From assembly GCA_027064025.1 (NCBI GenBank), contig JAMOQL010000188.1, positions 1 to 36,108 on the forward strand: a stretch of DNA of 36,108 nucleotides, written 5' to 3'. This document shows positions 8,747 to 16,298 of the stretch, piece after piece. The stretch's first letter is position 1. Each line of letters opens with the position of its first letter. A model generated the notes under the pieces. It did not search any database. It saw nothing but the letters and a program-made list of their open reading frames with translations, and was not told the origin of the DNA. The position numbers and the translations under genes were made by a program. This stretch comes from Bacteroidales bacterium (GTDB lineage: Bacteria; Bacteroidota; Bacteroidia; Bacteroidales; JAFGXI01).

Positions 8747-8777
8747 TTTGTAGATTCGCAAAAACTTTATACTTTTG
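8747..8777 (+). promoter_or_regulatory. Strong Bacteroidota-type promoter of rplM
   Basis: TTTG at 8747-8750 and TACTTTTG at 8770-8777 are separated by 19 nt. This matches the Bacteroidota housekeeping promoter (TTTG, about 19 nt, TAnnTTTG). Transcription should begin near 8784, giving a leader of about 94 nt. Confidence 0.85.
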
Positions 8778-8783
8778 CAGTTC

Positions 8784-8877
8784 GCTTTTTTAGGTGGATT
8801 ATCCTTATGTCAGTAATCTAAAATAATTAAGTGTACAGATAGAATTAAATAAAGTCAATTATATAACAGTAAAGTAA
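8784..8877 (+). promoter_or_regulatory. rplM 5' leader, possible ribosomal-protein leader RNA
   Basis: This is the predicted untranslated leader of the rplM-rpsI-rpsB-tsf mRNA. It can form a short hairpin (GATTA and TAATC flanking a 12-nt loop, roughly 8799-8820). Autoregulatory leaders upstream of rplM are thought to exist in Bacteroidia, but I cannot match this one to a covariance model by eye. Confidence 0.35.
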
Positions 8878-9333
8878 ATGAACACATTAAGTTACAAAAC
8901 TGTATCGGCAAACAAAGCAACTGTAAACAAACAGTGGTATGTTATCGATGCAGAAGGAGAAGTCTTAGGACGATTATCTTCGGCAGTAGCAAAAATACTC
9001 CGAGGTAAAAACAAGCCTGATTTTACTCCTCACGTAGACTGTGGTGATAATGTTATTATTTTGAATGCACACAAAATCCGATTAACAGGAAACAAGTGGG
9101 CTGACAAAACTTACATTTCTCATACAGGTTACCCAGGAGGTCAGAGAACAATTAATGCTGAAAGCCTTATGGCTAAGAAGCCAACCGAAATGGTACGAAA
9201 AGCTATTAAAGGGATGTTGCCTAAAAATCGTTTAGCAGCTCAACAATTAAAGAACGTATATATTTACGATTCTACAGAGCACGAACACGAAGCGCAAAAG
9301 CCTAAAACAATCAAATTAAACGAAATTAAATAA
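8878..9333 (+). CDS. rplM: 50S ribosomal protein L13
   Basis: A 151-residue large-subunit protein. Family hallmarks are visible: WYVIDAEGEVLGRLSSAVAK near the N-terminus, GDNVIILNAHKIRLTGNKW in the middle, and the region KAIKGMLPKNRLAAQQLKN. Length is normal with a short C-terminal extension seen in Bacteroidota. It is the first gene of the operon, and rpsI follows after 3 nt. Confidence 0.98.
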   Translation: MNTLSYKTVSANKATVNKQWYVIDAEGEVLGRLSSAVAKILRGKNKPDFTPHVDCGDNVIILNAHKIRLTGNKWADKTYISHTGYPGGQRTINAESLMAKKPTEMVRKAIKGMLPKNRLAAQQLKNVYIYDSTEHEHEAQKPKTIKLNEIK

Positions 9334-9336
9334 GCT

Positions 9337-9723
9337 ATGGAAGTTATCAATTCAGTTGGAAGAAGAAAAGCATCTGTTGCTCGCGTATACCTTAAAGAAG
9401 GAAAAGGTAATATCACAATCAACAAGAAAGATTATAAAATCTATTTCCCATTAGAGACATTACAATATATCGTAACTCAGCCCCTAAACACTTTAGAAGT
9501 TATGGGTAATTTCGATATCGTTGTTAACGTTAGTGGTGGCGGATACAATGGACAAGCCGAAGCTATTAGATTAGGAATTGCTCGTTCTTTGGTGAAATTA
9601 GACGAAGAAAATAAACCAGCCTTAAAAGCAGAAGGATTTATGACTCGTGATTCAAGAATCGTTGAACGTAAAAAGCCAGGACAAAAGAAAGCTCGTAAGA
9701 AATTTCAATTCTCAAAACGTTAA
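9337..9723 (+). CDS. rpsI: 30S ribosomal protein S9
   Basis: A 128-residue small-subunit protein. It begins VGRRKASVARVYL and ends with the conserved basic tail KKARKKFQFSKR, whose last Arg reaches the P-site tRNA in known ribosomes. GGGYNGQAEAIRLGIARSL is also diagnostic. It lies 3 nt after rplM, the usual L13-S9 pair. Confidence 0.98.
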   Translation: MEVINSVGRRKASVARVYLKEGKGNITINKKDYKIYFPLETLQYIVTQPLNTLEVMGNFDIVVNVSGGGYNGQAEAIRLGIARSLVKLDEENKPALKAEGFMTRDSRIVERKKPGQKKARKKFQFSKR

Positions 9724-9733
9724 TACACTTACT

Positions 9734-9812
9734 GGCAATTTGTTTAGTATCGAAATTAGTAAGACACTTCGTACGGAAGTTTACTTATTGATTGCCTAAC
9801 AAATTACTGAAT
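9734..9812 (+). promoter_or_regulatory. Structured spacer before rpsB, candidate S2 leader RNA
   Basis: The 112-nt spacer between rpsI and rpsB holds nested inverted repeats. ACTTC (9766-9770) pairs with GAAGT (9776-9780), and AGTAA (9758-9762) with TTACT (9781-9785). An outer AATTTGTT-T-AG (9737-9747) pairs with CTAACAAATT (9796-9805). A competing outer pairing is GGCAAT (9734-9739) with ATTGCC (9791-9796). There is no T tract, so it is not a simple terminator. An S2-responsive regulatory leader is the likely explanation. Confidence 0.6.
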
Positions 9813-9835
9813 GTAAACAAATAAAAAAACATAAA

Positions 9836-10759
9836 ATGCCAAAAACAAATTTTAAAGAATTACTTGAAGCAGGTGCTCATTTCGGCCACCTAAAAAGAAA
9901 GTGGAATCCAGCTATGGCTCCGTATATTTTTATGGAACGTAACGACATTCATATAATTGACTTAAATAAAACCGTCGTTAAAATCGATGAGGCAGCTGCT
10001 GCATTAAGACAGATAGCTAAATCAGGAAAAAAGATTTTATTCGTTGCTACAAAAAAACAAGCCAAAGAGATTATCGCTGAAAAGCTTCAAGGAACAAATA
10101 TGCCATACGTTACAGAAAGATGGTTAGGAGGAATGTTAACCAACTTCCCTACTATTCGTAAAGCTGTAAAGAAAATGAATAATATCGATAAAATGAAAAC
10201 CAATGGAACCATGGATATTTTATCGAAACGTGAGCAATTACAAATTATGCGTCAAAGAGCTAAGTTAGAGAAAAACTTAGGTAGCATTGCAGAATTAACT
10301 CGTTTACCTGCTGCAATGTTTATTGTCGATATCAATAAAGAAAATATTGCTGTTCGTGAAGCACGTAGATTAAATATTCCTGTATTCGCTATGGTTGATA
10401 CTAATTCTGATCCAACTTTAGTAGATTTTGCTATTCCTGCTAATGATGATGCTTCAGCTTCTATTTCTCTTATTTCTGAAATCATGATTTCTTCTATTAA
10501 AGAAGGTCTTGCTGAACGTAAAATTGAAAGAGAAAAAAATGCAGAAAACAAAAAGGCTAAAAAAGAAGAAAAAGCTAAAAAAGTAGAAGAAACACCTGTT
10601 ACTGAAGAAAAAAAGAAAGAAGTTAAAGCTGAAAAAGTTTCTGTAAAGAAGGATGCTACTGAAAAAGCACCTGCTAAAAAGACACCAGCAAAAAAAGCAC
10701 CTGCTAAAAAAGCTACACCAGCAAAAAAAGCACCAGCTAAAAAAGAAGACAAAGAATAA
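9836..10759 (+). CDS. rpsB: 30S ribosomal protein S2 with long Lys/Ala/Pro tail
   Basis: The first about 230 residues are standard S2: LLEAGAHFGHLKRKWNPAM, FVATKKQAKEII, RWLGGMLTNFPTIRKAV, and PVFAMVDTNSDPTLVDFAIPANDDA. After about residue 225 comes an extra tail of about 80 residues, first acidic/basic charged (KKAKKEEKAKKVEE) and then repeated PAKK units resembling histone-H1-type tails. Bacterial S2 is usually near 240-260 residues, so the 307-residue length is due to this tail. tsf follows after 19 nt, as in most bacteria. Confidence 0.97.
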   Translation: MPKTNFKELLEAGAHFGHLKRKWNPAMAPYIFMERNDIHIIDLNKTVVKIDEAAAALRQIAKSGKKILFVATKKQAKEIIAEKLQGTNMPYVTERWLGGMLTNFPTIRKAVKKMNNIDKMKTNGTMDILSKREQLQIMRQRAKLEKNLGSIAELTRLPAAMFIVDINKENIAVREARRLNIPVFAMVDTNSDPTLVDFAIPANDDASASISLISEIMISSIKEGLAERKIEREKNAENKKAKKEEKAKKVEETPVTEEKKKEVKAEKVSVKKDATEKAPAKKTPAKKAPAKKATPAKKAPAKKEDKE

Positions 10760-10778
10760 TTTTTTAAAGAATATAACA

Positions 10779-11606
10779 ATGGCAGATATAAAAGCAGCAG
10801 ATGTTGCTAAACTAAGAAAAGCTACTGGAGCAGGAATGATGGACTGTAAAAAAGCTTTGATTGAGGCTAATGGTGATTTTGACCACGCAGTTGAAGAAAT
10901 TCGTAAGAAAGGACAAGCAATTGCAAATAAAAGAGCCGATCGTGATGCTACTGAAGGAGTTGTTTTAGCTAAGACAACTACCGACAATAAAAATGGAGCA
11001 ATCGTCGTTTTAAATTGTGAAACAGATTTTGTGGCTATTAACGAAGATTTTATTAGCTTCGCCACCTCAATCCTCGATAAAGCTATCGAAACTAAAGTTT
11101 CTACTTTAGATGAGCTTAAAGAAGTAGAATTAGAAGGCCATAAAATTGGTGATTTAGTTGCTGAGAAATCAGGGATTATTGGAGAGAAAATTGAATTGGG
11201 AGGTTTTGCTAGCGCTTCTTCCGAAATGGTTATCCCTTACATTCATCAAGGTAATAAATTAGCTACTTTAGTTTCTTTTAACAAAGAAATTGACGCACAA
11301 GTTGGTAGAGATGTTGCTATGCAAGTTGCAGCAATGTCACCAGTCTCTGTAGATAAAGATAATGTTCCTGCAGATGTTGTTGCTAAAGAATTAGAAATTG
11401 GTCGTGAGCAAGCTCGTTTAGACGGTAAGCCAGAGGCGATACTTGACAAAATTGCTCAAGGTAAATTAGGAAAATTCTATAAAGAAAATACTTTAATGAA
11501 TCAAATCTTTGTGAAAGATGGTAAAGCAACAGTTGCTACTTATCTTAAAGGTATTGACGCTGAAATAAAAGTAAATTCTTTCGAAAGATTTTCTTTGAAT
11601 AACTAG
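10779..11606 (+). CDS. tsf: Elongation factor Ts
   Basis: A 275-residue guanine-nucleotide exchange factor for EF-Tu. The conserved N-terminal module (VAKLRKATGAGMMDCKKAL) is followed by the core with NCETDFVAINEDF and GGFASASSEMVIPYIHQG. I start at 10779 (MADIKAAD) because this is the conserved N-terminus. A longer in-frame start at 10653 would lie inside rpsB and add an unrelated Lys/His-rich stretch from another frame of the rpsB repeats. A terminator follows. Confidence 0.97.
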   Translation: MADIKAADVAKLRKATGAGMMDCKKALIEANGDFDHAVEEIRKKGQAIANKRADRDATEGVVLAKTTTDNKNGAIVVLNCETDFVAINEDFISFATSILDKAIETKVSTLDELKEVELEGHKIGDLVAEKSGIIGEKIELGGFASASSEMVIPYIHQGNKLATLVSFNKEIDAQVGRDVAMQVAAMSPVSVDKDNVPADVVAKELEIGREQARLDGKPEAILDKIAQGKLGKFYKENTLMNQIFVKDGKATVATYLKGIDAEIKVNSFERFSLNN

Positions 11607-11625
11607 AATTAAATAATATATGAAG

Positions 11626-11655
11626 AAGGATATTCTACTAGAGTATCCTTTTTTT
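11626..11655 (+). terminator. Intrinsic terminator of the rplM-tsf operon
   Basis: AAGGATATTCT (11626-11636) pairs with AGAGTATCCTT (11640-11650) in an 11-bp stem with one wobble and a 3-nt loop, followed by a run of seven T. It lies 20 nt past the tsf stop and 5 nt before the end of the convergent polyprenyl synthase gene. The stem may act on both strands. Confidence 0.93.
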
Positions 11656-11659
11656 ATGC

Positions 11660-12634
11660 CTACTTATTACGAGAAATAGTATAATTGATTAATTCAATTA
11701 TTGAGGCTTTGTAAACCGAATCAGGATAAAGATTGATAATTTCAAGTGCTTTATTTTTAAACTCATTCATCCTCTTAGTAGCATATACAATTCCTTCACT
11801 CTGATTTACAAACCCAACCACTTCTTTAATATCGGAATTAGTTTTATTATTTTTATTAATAATTTTTTTAATGCTCTTGGCCTTCGCTTTATCGGTGTTA
11901 TTAAGTGCATAAATAAGAGGAATCGTCATTTTCTTTTCTTGAATATCGTTTCCTGCAGGTTTTCCTGTAATATTATCTAATTGAAAATCGAATAAATCGT
12001 CTTTTATCTGAAAAGCCATCCCAATATTCTCACCCATTTGCCACATTTGTTCTACTTCCTCCGAAGTTGCTCCAACAGATTTAGCACCCACTGCAGCACA
12101 GGAGGCAATTAGTACAGCTGTCTTTTTTTTGATAATTTCAAAATAAATATCTTCTGTAATATTCAATTTACGAGTTTTTTCAATCTGAAGTAATTCTCCT
12201 TCACTCATTTGCTCTACAGCTTTAGATACAATCTTAAGTAAATCGAAATTCCCATTATTTACGGCAAGTAAAAGACCTTTGGATAATAAAAAGTCGCCTA
12301 ATAAAACTGCAATCTTATTTTTCCATAATGCGTTTATTGAAAAGAACCCTCGACGTTGATTTGAATTATCGACCACATCATCGTGAACCAACGTGGCGGT
12401 ATGCATAAGTTCGATTAATGCAGCACCATTATTAGTTTCATTATTACTTCTCCCAAATAAATTGGCAACGAGAAATACAACCATTGGTCGCATTTGCTTC
12501 CCTTTTCTTTTTAAAACGTATTTAGTTACCAAATTAAGCAAAGACACGTCACTTTTCATACTAGATGAAAAGAAGCTCTCGAACTGCTTAAGCTCCTCTT
12601 TTATAGGCTGTTTAATCTTATCTACGACAGACAT
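11660..12634 (-). CDS. Polyprenyl diphosphate synthase (all-trans, long-chain)
   Basis: A 324-residue soluble prenyltransferase that condenses isopentenyl diphosphate onto an allylic primer, probably for the menaquinone side chain. Both Asp-rich motifs are present: DDVVD (85-89) and DDLFD (212-216), along with GKQMRP (45-50) for substrate binding and GDFLLSKG. The residues preceding the first motif (MHTATLVH) lack large aromatics, consistent with a long-chain product; the exact length cannot be read. It is the last gene of the Plug - nitronate monooxygenase - prenyl synthase operon, 38 nt after its neighbour. Confidence 0.92.
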   Translation of the reverse strand: MSVVDKIKQPIKEELKQFESFFSSSMKSDVSLLNLVTKYVLKRKGKQMRPMVVFLVANLFGRSNNETNNGAALIELMHTATLVHDDVVDNSNQRRGFFSINALWKNKIAVLLGDFLLSKGLLLAVNNGNFDLLKIVSKAVEQMSEGELLQIEKTRKLNITEDIYFEIIKKKTAVLIASCAAVGAKSVGATSEEVEQMWQMGENIGMAFQIKDDLFDFQLDNITGKPAGNDIQEKKMTIPLIYALNNTDKAKAKSIKKIINKNNKTNSDIKEVVGFVNQSEGIVYATKRMNEFKNKALEIINLYPDSVYKASIIELINYTISRNK

Positions 12635-12672
12635 CTTTTATCATTAAATAGATTTGCAAGTTAAATACTTTT

Positions 12673-13581
12673 TTAATCTTCGAGCAAGGATTTTACAATT
12701 TCAGAAATACTTAATTCTTTATCTACAAATTCGACAACTTGCCCCGCTACAAATATTTGACTATAATCAGCATCAACACCAGACTTCTGAAGTAATTCGA
12801 TTCCTCTTTCTAAATTCAATCTTTTTAATTTTAATTCGTTTTCCATTTTCTGAAGATATTCAGACTTAATAACAGAAGCTGGAACTCCCGACAATATCTT
12901 TGTCATTGTAATATCACTCGCTTTAGCCTTAAAAATAGCTTTCTTATAAGCCTCGTCAACCTCAGATTCTTGACTTGCAATAAAAACAGTACCCGCAGAA
13001 ACTCCGTCAGCTCCTAGAGCTAGGATAGATTTTAAACCTTTTGCATTGGCAACACCACCCGCTCCAATAATTATTTTGGAGGGGAAAAGCATACGCAAAG
13101 CAGGAATTAAAACCTGTAAAGAGATATTCCCAGCATGCCCTCCTGCTCCTTGACCAACCGCAATAAATCCATCGGCTTTTTCTGCTTTTTGAGCATGAGC
13201 AACATTTATCACATCACAAAAAACAGTTCCTCCATATGCATGCACTTTTTCTATTACTTCACTCGGATTTCCAAGCGATGTTATTACCAAGGGCGTTTTA
13301 TTTTTTACAATAACATCTAGATGCTCTTTATATTTGAGGTTTCCTTTAATAATAAGATTAATTCCAAAGATTCCTTTTTTATTCTTATTATAATCGTTTA
13401 GATTTTTAATATCGAGAGCCAGAGATTCTGAATCTAAATAATTCAAACTCGGCATTACACCGGCAATCCCTATATCGATAGCGGCTTTTAGCATCTTCAC
13501 ATTAGAAACTAAAAACATTGGAGCCATAATAATTGGGTGGCTGATATCCAACTGTTGAGTTAATCTAGTTTCAAGTTTCAT
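12673..13581 (-). CDS. Nitronate monooxygenase / FabK-like flavoprotein
   Basis: A 302-residue FMN TIM-barrel protein of the 2-nitropropane dioxygenase family. Visible motifs are HPIIMAPM at the N-terminus, GQGAGGHAG (143-151) with the family's active-site His149, the phosphate-binding IIGAGGVANAKGL (171-183) and GADGVSAGTVF (190-200). The family includes nitronate monooxygenases and FabK enoyl-ACP reductases. Sequence alone does not separate them here, though there is no adjacent fatty-acid gene. The gene lies 12 nt downstream of the Plug-like gene. Confidence 0.85.
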   Translation of the reverse strand: MKLETRLTQQLDISHPIIMAPMFLVSNVKMLKAAIDIGIAGVMPSLNYLDSESLALDIKNLNDYNKNKKGIFGINLIIKGNLKYKEHLDVIVKNKTPLVITSLGNPSEVIEKVHAYGGTVFCDVINVAHAQKAEKADGFIAVGQGAGGHAGNISLQVLIPALRMLFPSKIIIGAGGVANAKGLKSILALGADGVSAGTVFIASQESEVDEAYKKAIFKAKASDITMTKILSGVPASVIKSEYLQKMENELKLKRLNLERGIELLQKSGVDADYSQIFVAGQVVEFVDKELSISEIVKSLLED

Positions 13582-13593
13582 AAAATTTGTTTT

Positions 13594-14877
13594 TTATTGA
13601 TTATAGATTGAAGAATTATCTTTCATCGAATTTACTATTTTGAACCCTACTAATCGATCGTAAACATCCCCAAAACCTCGTAAATAAACATAAATAAGAT
13701 AGTTATTTTCTGTTTCGTAATGAGTGCCTTCAGTTATTTGTGGGTCAAAAATGTTTTTTTCTTTGTTAGCAAAAACATATTCATAATTATAATAACCTTG
13801 TTTTAATTTTAACATCAACTGATAAGCCTTCTTTTCGTAACTATAAACCATTTTATTTTGCTCATTAGTCTGCCAATTGGTCAACTCCCCAAATACATAT
13901 AAATCGCCATCGCTAACAGGCTCATCCATTGGCAAAACAAAATACACCTGAGCAAAATCAGCATCTACTTCAAAATCATCATAGTCTCTATTACGAACAA
14001 TATAACTTCCATTAATATCCTTTTCGTTTAAATAAACTTTAAAACGTTTATCATCATCATTCATTAAACGAACAAAGTAAATATCATCTTCAAAATAAAT
14101 TTTTGCTATTCTGTCTTGAAGATATTTTAGACTTTTCATATCAAATCGCCGAAATTCATTATAACCCTTGTATGAATTATCTTCTGTATCTTCATAGATT
14201 AACGCACCATCTCTAACAAATTGAGGCATTAAATCTGTCTTAGCCAATTGCCAAATATTATTCTGAACTACAACAACTTTTATATCGGAATATGGATCGT
14301 TAATAACCAGATCTTGCGTCAATACGGTAAAATCTACTTGTTGGTGAGTGCTTCTATATTTTGCTAATATAGCTCTACGGGTTGAAGCCTTAATTTCGAG
14401 AAGGTTCTCGCTGATAGAAAACCGTCTAGTTAAAACGAGCTTTTGTTCATCATAATCTTCGTAAACTTTAATAATATAATTACCCGAAACTTTAAACTGA
14501 ACATTATTATTTGGTAAAAATAATTTATAATGAAAGAAATTGGTAAATGTATTGAATGAAGGACGAGGAGAGTCGATTTGATTTTCAAAGAAACCATTAA
14601 GATATTCGTTTTCAGATAAGTCTGAAACGATCCAATCTGCATTGCAATGAATTATTTTATACGAAAAATCTTTTATCTCATCAGATAAGTCATCAAAAGA
14701 AAGGAGTAATTGATTATCGCTTTGTAGGTCGATAATTGGATAAGAAATTTCCCAATCAGCAATCTCCATTTTCACTGCTTTTATTTGATCTTGGTATACG
14801 TAATTATCTAAAATTAACTCTTGAGAAAAGAGGTTTGTAAAAATTAAAAAAGCAAAAACGTTTAAAAAATATCTCAT
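13594..14877 (-). CDS. T9SS Plug-like protein (DUF5103 family)
   Basis: A 427-residue secreted protein whose signal peptide likely ends before Gln (NLFSQE). Features resembling the DUF5103 / T9SS_plug family: an early strand-rich domain with YQDQIKAVKMEIADWEISYP and LLLSFDDLSDEIKDFSYKII, then NADWIVSDLSENEYLNGF, a long middle domain, and a C-terminal immunoglobulin-like domain (VFGELTNWQ, MLKLKQGYYNYEYVF). The Flavobacterium homologue closes the SprA translocon of the type IX secretion system from the periplasmic side when no substrate is engaged. I chose the ATG at 14877 because the signal peptide begins there; an in-frame start 189 nt upstream would overlap mtaB on the other strand. Confidence 0.87.
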   Translation of the reverse strand: MRYFLNVFAFLIFTNLFSQELILDNYVYQDQIKAVKMEIADWEISYPIIDLQSDNQLLLSFDDLSDEIKDFSYKIIHCNADWIVSDLSENEYLNGFFENQIDSPRPSFNTFTNFFHYKLFLPNNNVQFKVSGNYIIKVYEDYDEQKLVLTRRFSISENLLEIKASTRRAILAKYRSTHQQVDFTVLTQDLVINDPYSDIKVVVVQNNIWQLAKTDLMPQFVRDGALIYEDTEDNSYKGYNEFRRFDMKSLKYLQDRIAKIYFEDDIYFVRLMNDDDKRFKVYLNEKDINGSYIVRNRDYDDFEVDADFAQVYFVLPMDEPVSDGDLYVFGELTNWQTNEQNKMVYSYEKKAYQLMLKLKQGYYNYEYVFANKEKNIFDPQITEGTHYETENNYLIYVYLRGFGDVYDRLVGFKIVNSMKDNSSIYNQ

Positions 14878-14895
14878 AAAAAATGGATTGTTACG

Positions 14896-14903
14896 CAAAG
14901 TTA
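14896..14903 (-). promoter_or_regulatory. Candidate -7 element for the Plug-like operon
   Basis: The minus strand reads TAACTTTG (TAnnTTTG) 18 nt upstream of the ATG at 14877. No good -33 box is visible, and the leader would be very short. Confidence 0.4.
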
Positions 14904-14940
14904 ACAAATAGTCTGCCATTTGAATGTATCTTAAAGTATT

Positions 14941-14974
14941 TTTGCATCTATCTAAATAAGTTTTTCTAGCTTTG
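14941..14974 (+). promoter_or_regulatory. Candidate promoter of mtaB
   Basis: TTTG at 14941-14944 and TAGCTTTG at 14967-14974 resemble the Bacteroidota -33/-7 pair. The 22-nt spacing is a little long. The -7 box is 25 nt before the mtaB start. Confidence 0.5.
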
Positions 14975-14999
14975 CAATCTAAAATTCTTCTAAATAGCA

Positions 15000-16298
15000 A
15001 TGCAAAAAATCGCGTTTCATACTTTAGGTTGCAAATTAAATTTTTCTGAGACAGCAACCCTCTCAAGACTTTTTGTAACAGAAGGCTTCGAGAAAACGGT
15101 CTTTAACAAAAAGGCAGATGTTTATGTTATTAACACCTGCTCGGTAACGGGCACAGCCGATAAAAAATGTAAAGCAGCCATAAGAAAAGCAACAAGACTG
15201 AATCCAGAAGCAACTGTAATTGTAACGGGTTGTTATGCTCAGTTAAAACCAAAAGAGATTGTAAATATTCCTGGAGTAAGCCTTGTTTTGGGGGCCAACG
15301 AGAAATTAAATCTTGATAAATATCTTGAACAAATAAACAATCGAAAAGCTCCAGAGGTTCATTCTTGCGAAATATCTGAAGTTGACAATTTCTTTTCGGC
15401 TTACTCTCTAAATGAAAGAACTCGATCTTTTTTAAAGGTTCAAGACGGTTGCGATTATCCATGTACATATTGCACGATTCCAAAGGCTCGTGGGAAAAGC
15501 AGAAATGGAACTATTGCACAAATAATCGAAGAAGCAGAAGATATTGCAGCTCATGCTGTTAAAGAAATTATATTAACAGGAGTAAATATTGGGGATTTTG
15601 GTAAATCAACTAACGAAACATTCTTCGAATTAATTCAAGCGTTAGACAAGGTTGAAGGTATAGAACGTATTCGTATTTCTTCGATAGAACCTAATTTATT
15701 GACCGATGAAATTATTAAATATGTAGCAAATTCAAAGAAAATAATGCCTCATTTTCATATTCCATTGCAATCTGGCTCCGACCATATTCTAAAAACAATG
15801 AAACGTCGGTACAATTCTAATTTATTCCGCCAAAAGGTTGAATTAATCAATAAACTAATGCCCCATGCAGCTATTGGGGTAGATGTTATTGTTGGCTTTC
15901 CATCTGAATCTGACACTCACTTTGAAGAGGCAAAGACATTTATCAATAGTTTAGATATTATGAATTTGCATGTCTTCACGTATTCCGAGCGTTCAGGAAC
16001 ACCTGCTGTGGACATTAAACCTATTGTTCCAATTAAAAAACGTCAAGAACGGAGTCGACAATTCCATGTATTATCAGATAAAAAACAACGCTACTTTAAC
16101 GAACGCTTTTTAAATACAGAACGATCTGCTCTTATTGAAATAATGAACAGTAATGGCATTATGTATGGTTTTACAGATAATTATATCAAAATTGAGTTGC
16201 CATTTGATAAAGACATCCAAAATCAAATCGTTAAAGTCCGTTTGGATTCTGTATTAGAAAATGGAAATATGAAAGCCTCTTTAATTAAAAAATTATGA
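15000..16298 (+). CDS. mtaB: tRNA t6A37 methylthiotransferase
   Basis: A 432-residue radical-SAM enzyme converting N6-threonylcarbamoyladenosine at tRNA position 37 to its 2-methylthio form. The N-terminal UPF0004 domain carries Cys11 (TLGCKLN), Cys47 (INTCSVT) and Cys78 (VTGCYAQ). The radical-SAM motif is Cys151-x3-Cys155-x2-Cys158 (DGCDYPCTYCTIPKARG). A TRAM-like C-terminal region follows. TLGCKLN and its length fit MtaB rather than MiaB or RimO. Its stop overlaps the next ATG (ATGA at 16295-16298). Confidence 0.94.
   Translation: MQKIAFHTLGCKLNFSETATLSRLFVTEGFEKTVFNKKADVYVINTCSVTGTADKKCKAAIRKATRLNPEATVIVTGCYAQLKPKEIVNIPGVSLVLGANEKLNLDKYLEQINNRKAPEVHSCEISEVDNFFSAYSLNERTRSFLKVQDGCDYPCTYCTIPKARGKSRNGTIAQIIEEAEDIAAHAVKEIILTGVNIGDFGKSTNETFFELIQALDKVEGIERIRISSIEPNLLTDEIIKYVANSKKIMPHFHIPLQSGSDHILKTMKRRYNSNLFRQKVELINKLMPHAAIGVDVIVGFPSESDTHFEEAKTFINSLDIMNLHVFTYSERSGTPAVDIKPIVPIKKRQERSRQFHVLSDKKQRYFNERFLNTERSALIEIMNSNGIMYGFTDNYIKIELPFDKDIQNQIVKVRLDSVLENGNMKASLIKKL

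Larger units (their letters stand above)
8416..8877. other. Intergenic control region between the crp-like operon and the rplM operon
   Basis: This 462-bp AT-rich stretch separates divergent transcription units. It holds the minus-strand -7 element at 8464-8471, the rplM promoter at 8747-8777 and the rplM leader. Another TATTTTTG occurs at 8571-8578 without a -33 partner or a downstream gene. I see no convincing small gene, RNA gene or repeat in the remainder. Confidence 0.6.

Noticed and set aside
10653-10778. N-terminal extension of EF-Ts beginning inside rpsB
   Set aside because: The extra residues are an out-of-frame reading of the rpsB PAKK repeats; the conserved EF-Ts N-terminus starts at 10779.
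10252-11065. Long minus-strand open frames rich in Phe/Ala/Ser opposite rpsB and tsf
   Set aside because: They are antisense shadows of the AAA/GCA-rich rpsB tail, with low-complexity composition and no family resemblance.
14878-15066. N-terminal extension of the Plug-like protein
   Set aside because: It would hide the signal peptide and overlap the mtaB coding region; the signal peptide begins at 14877.
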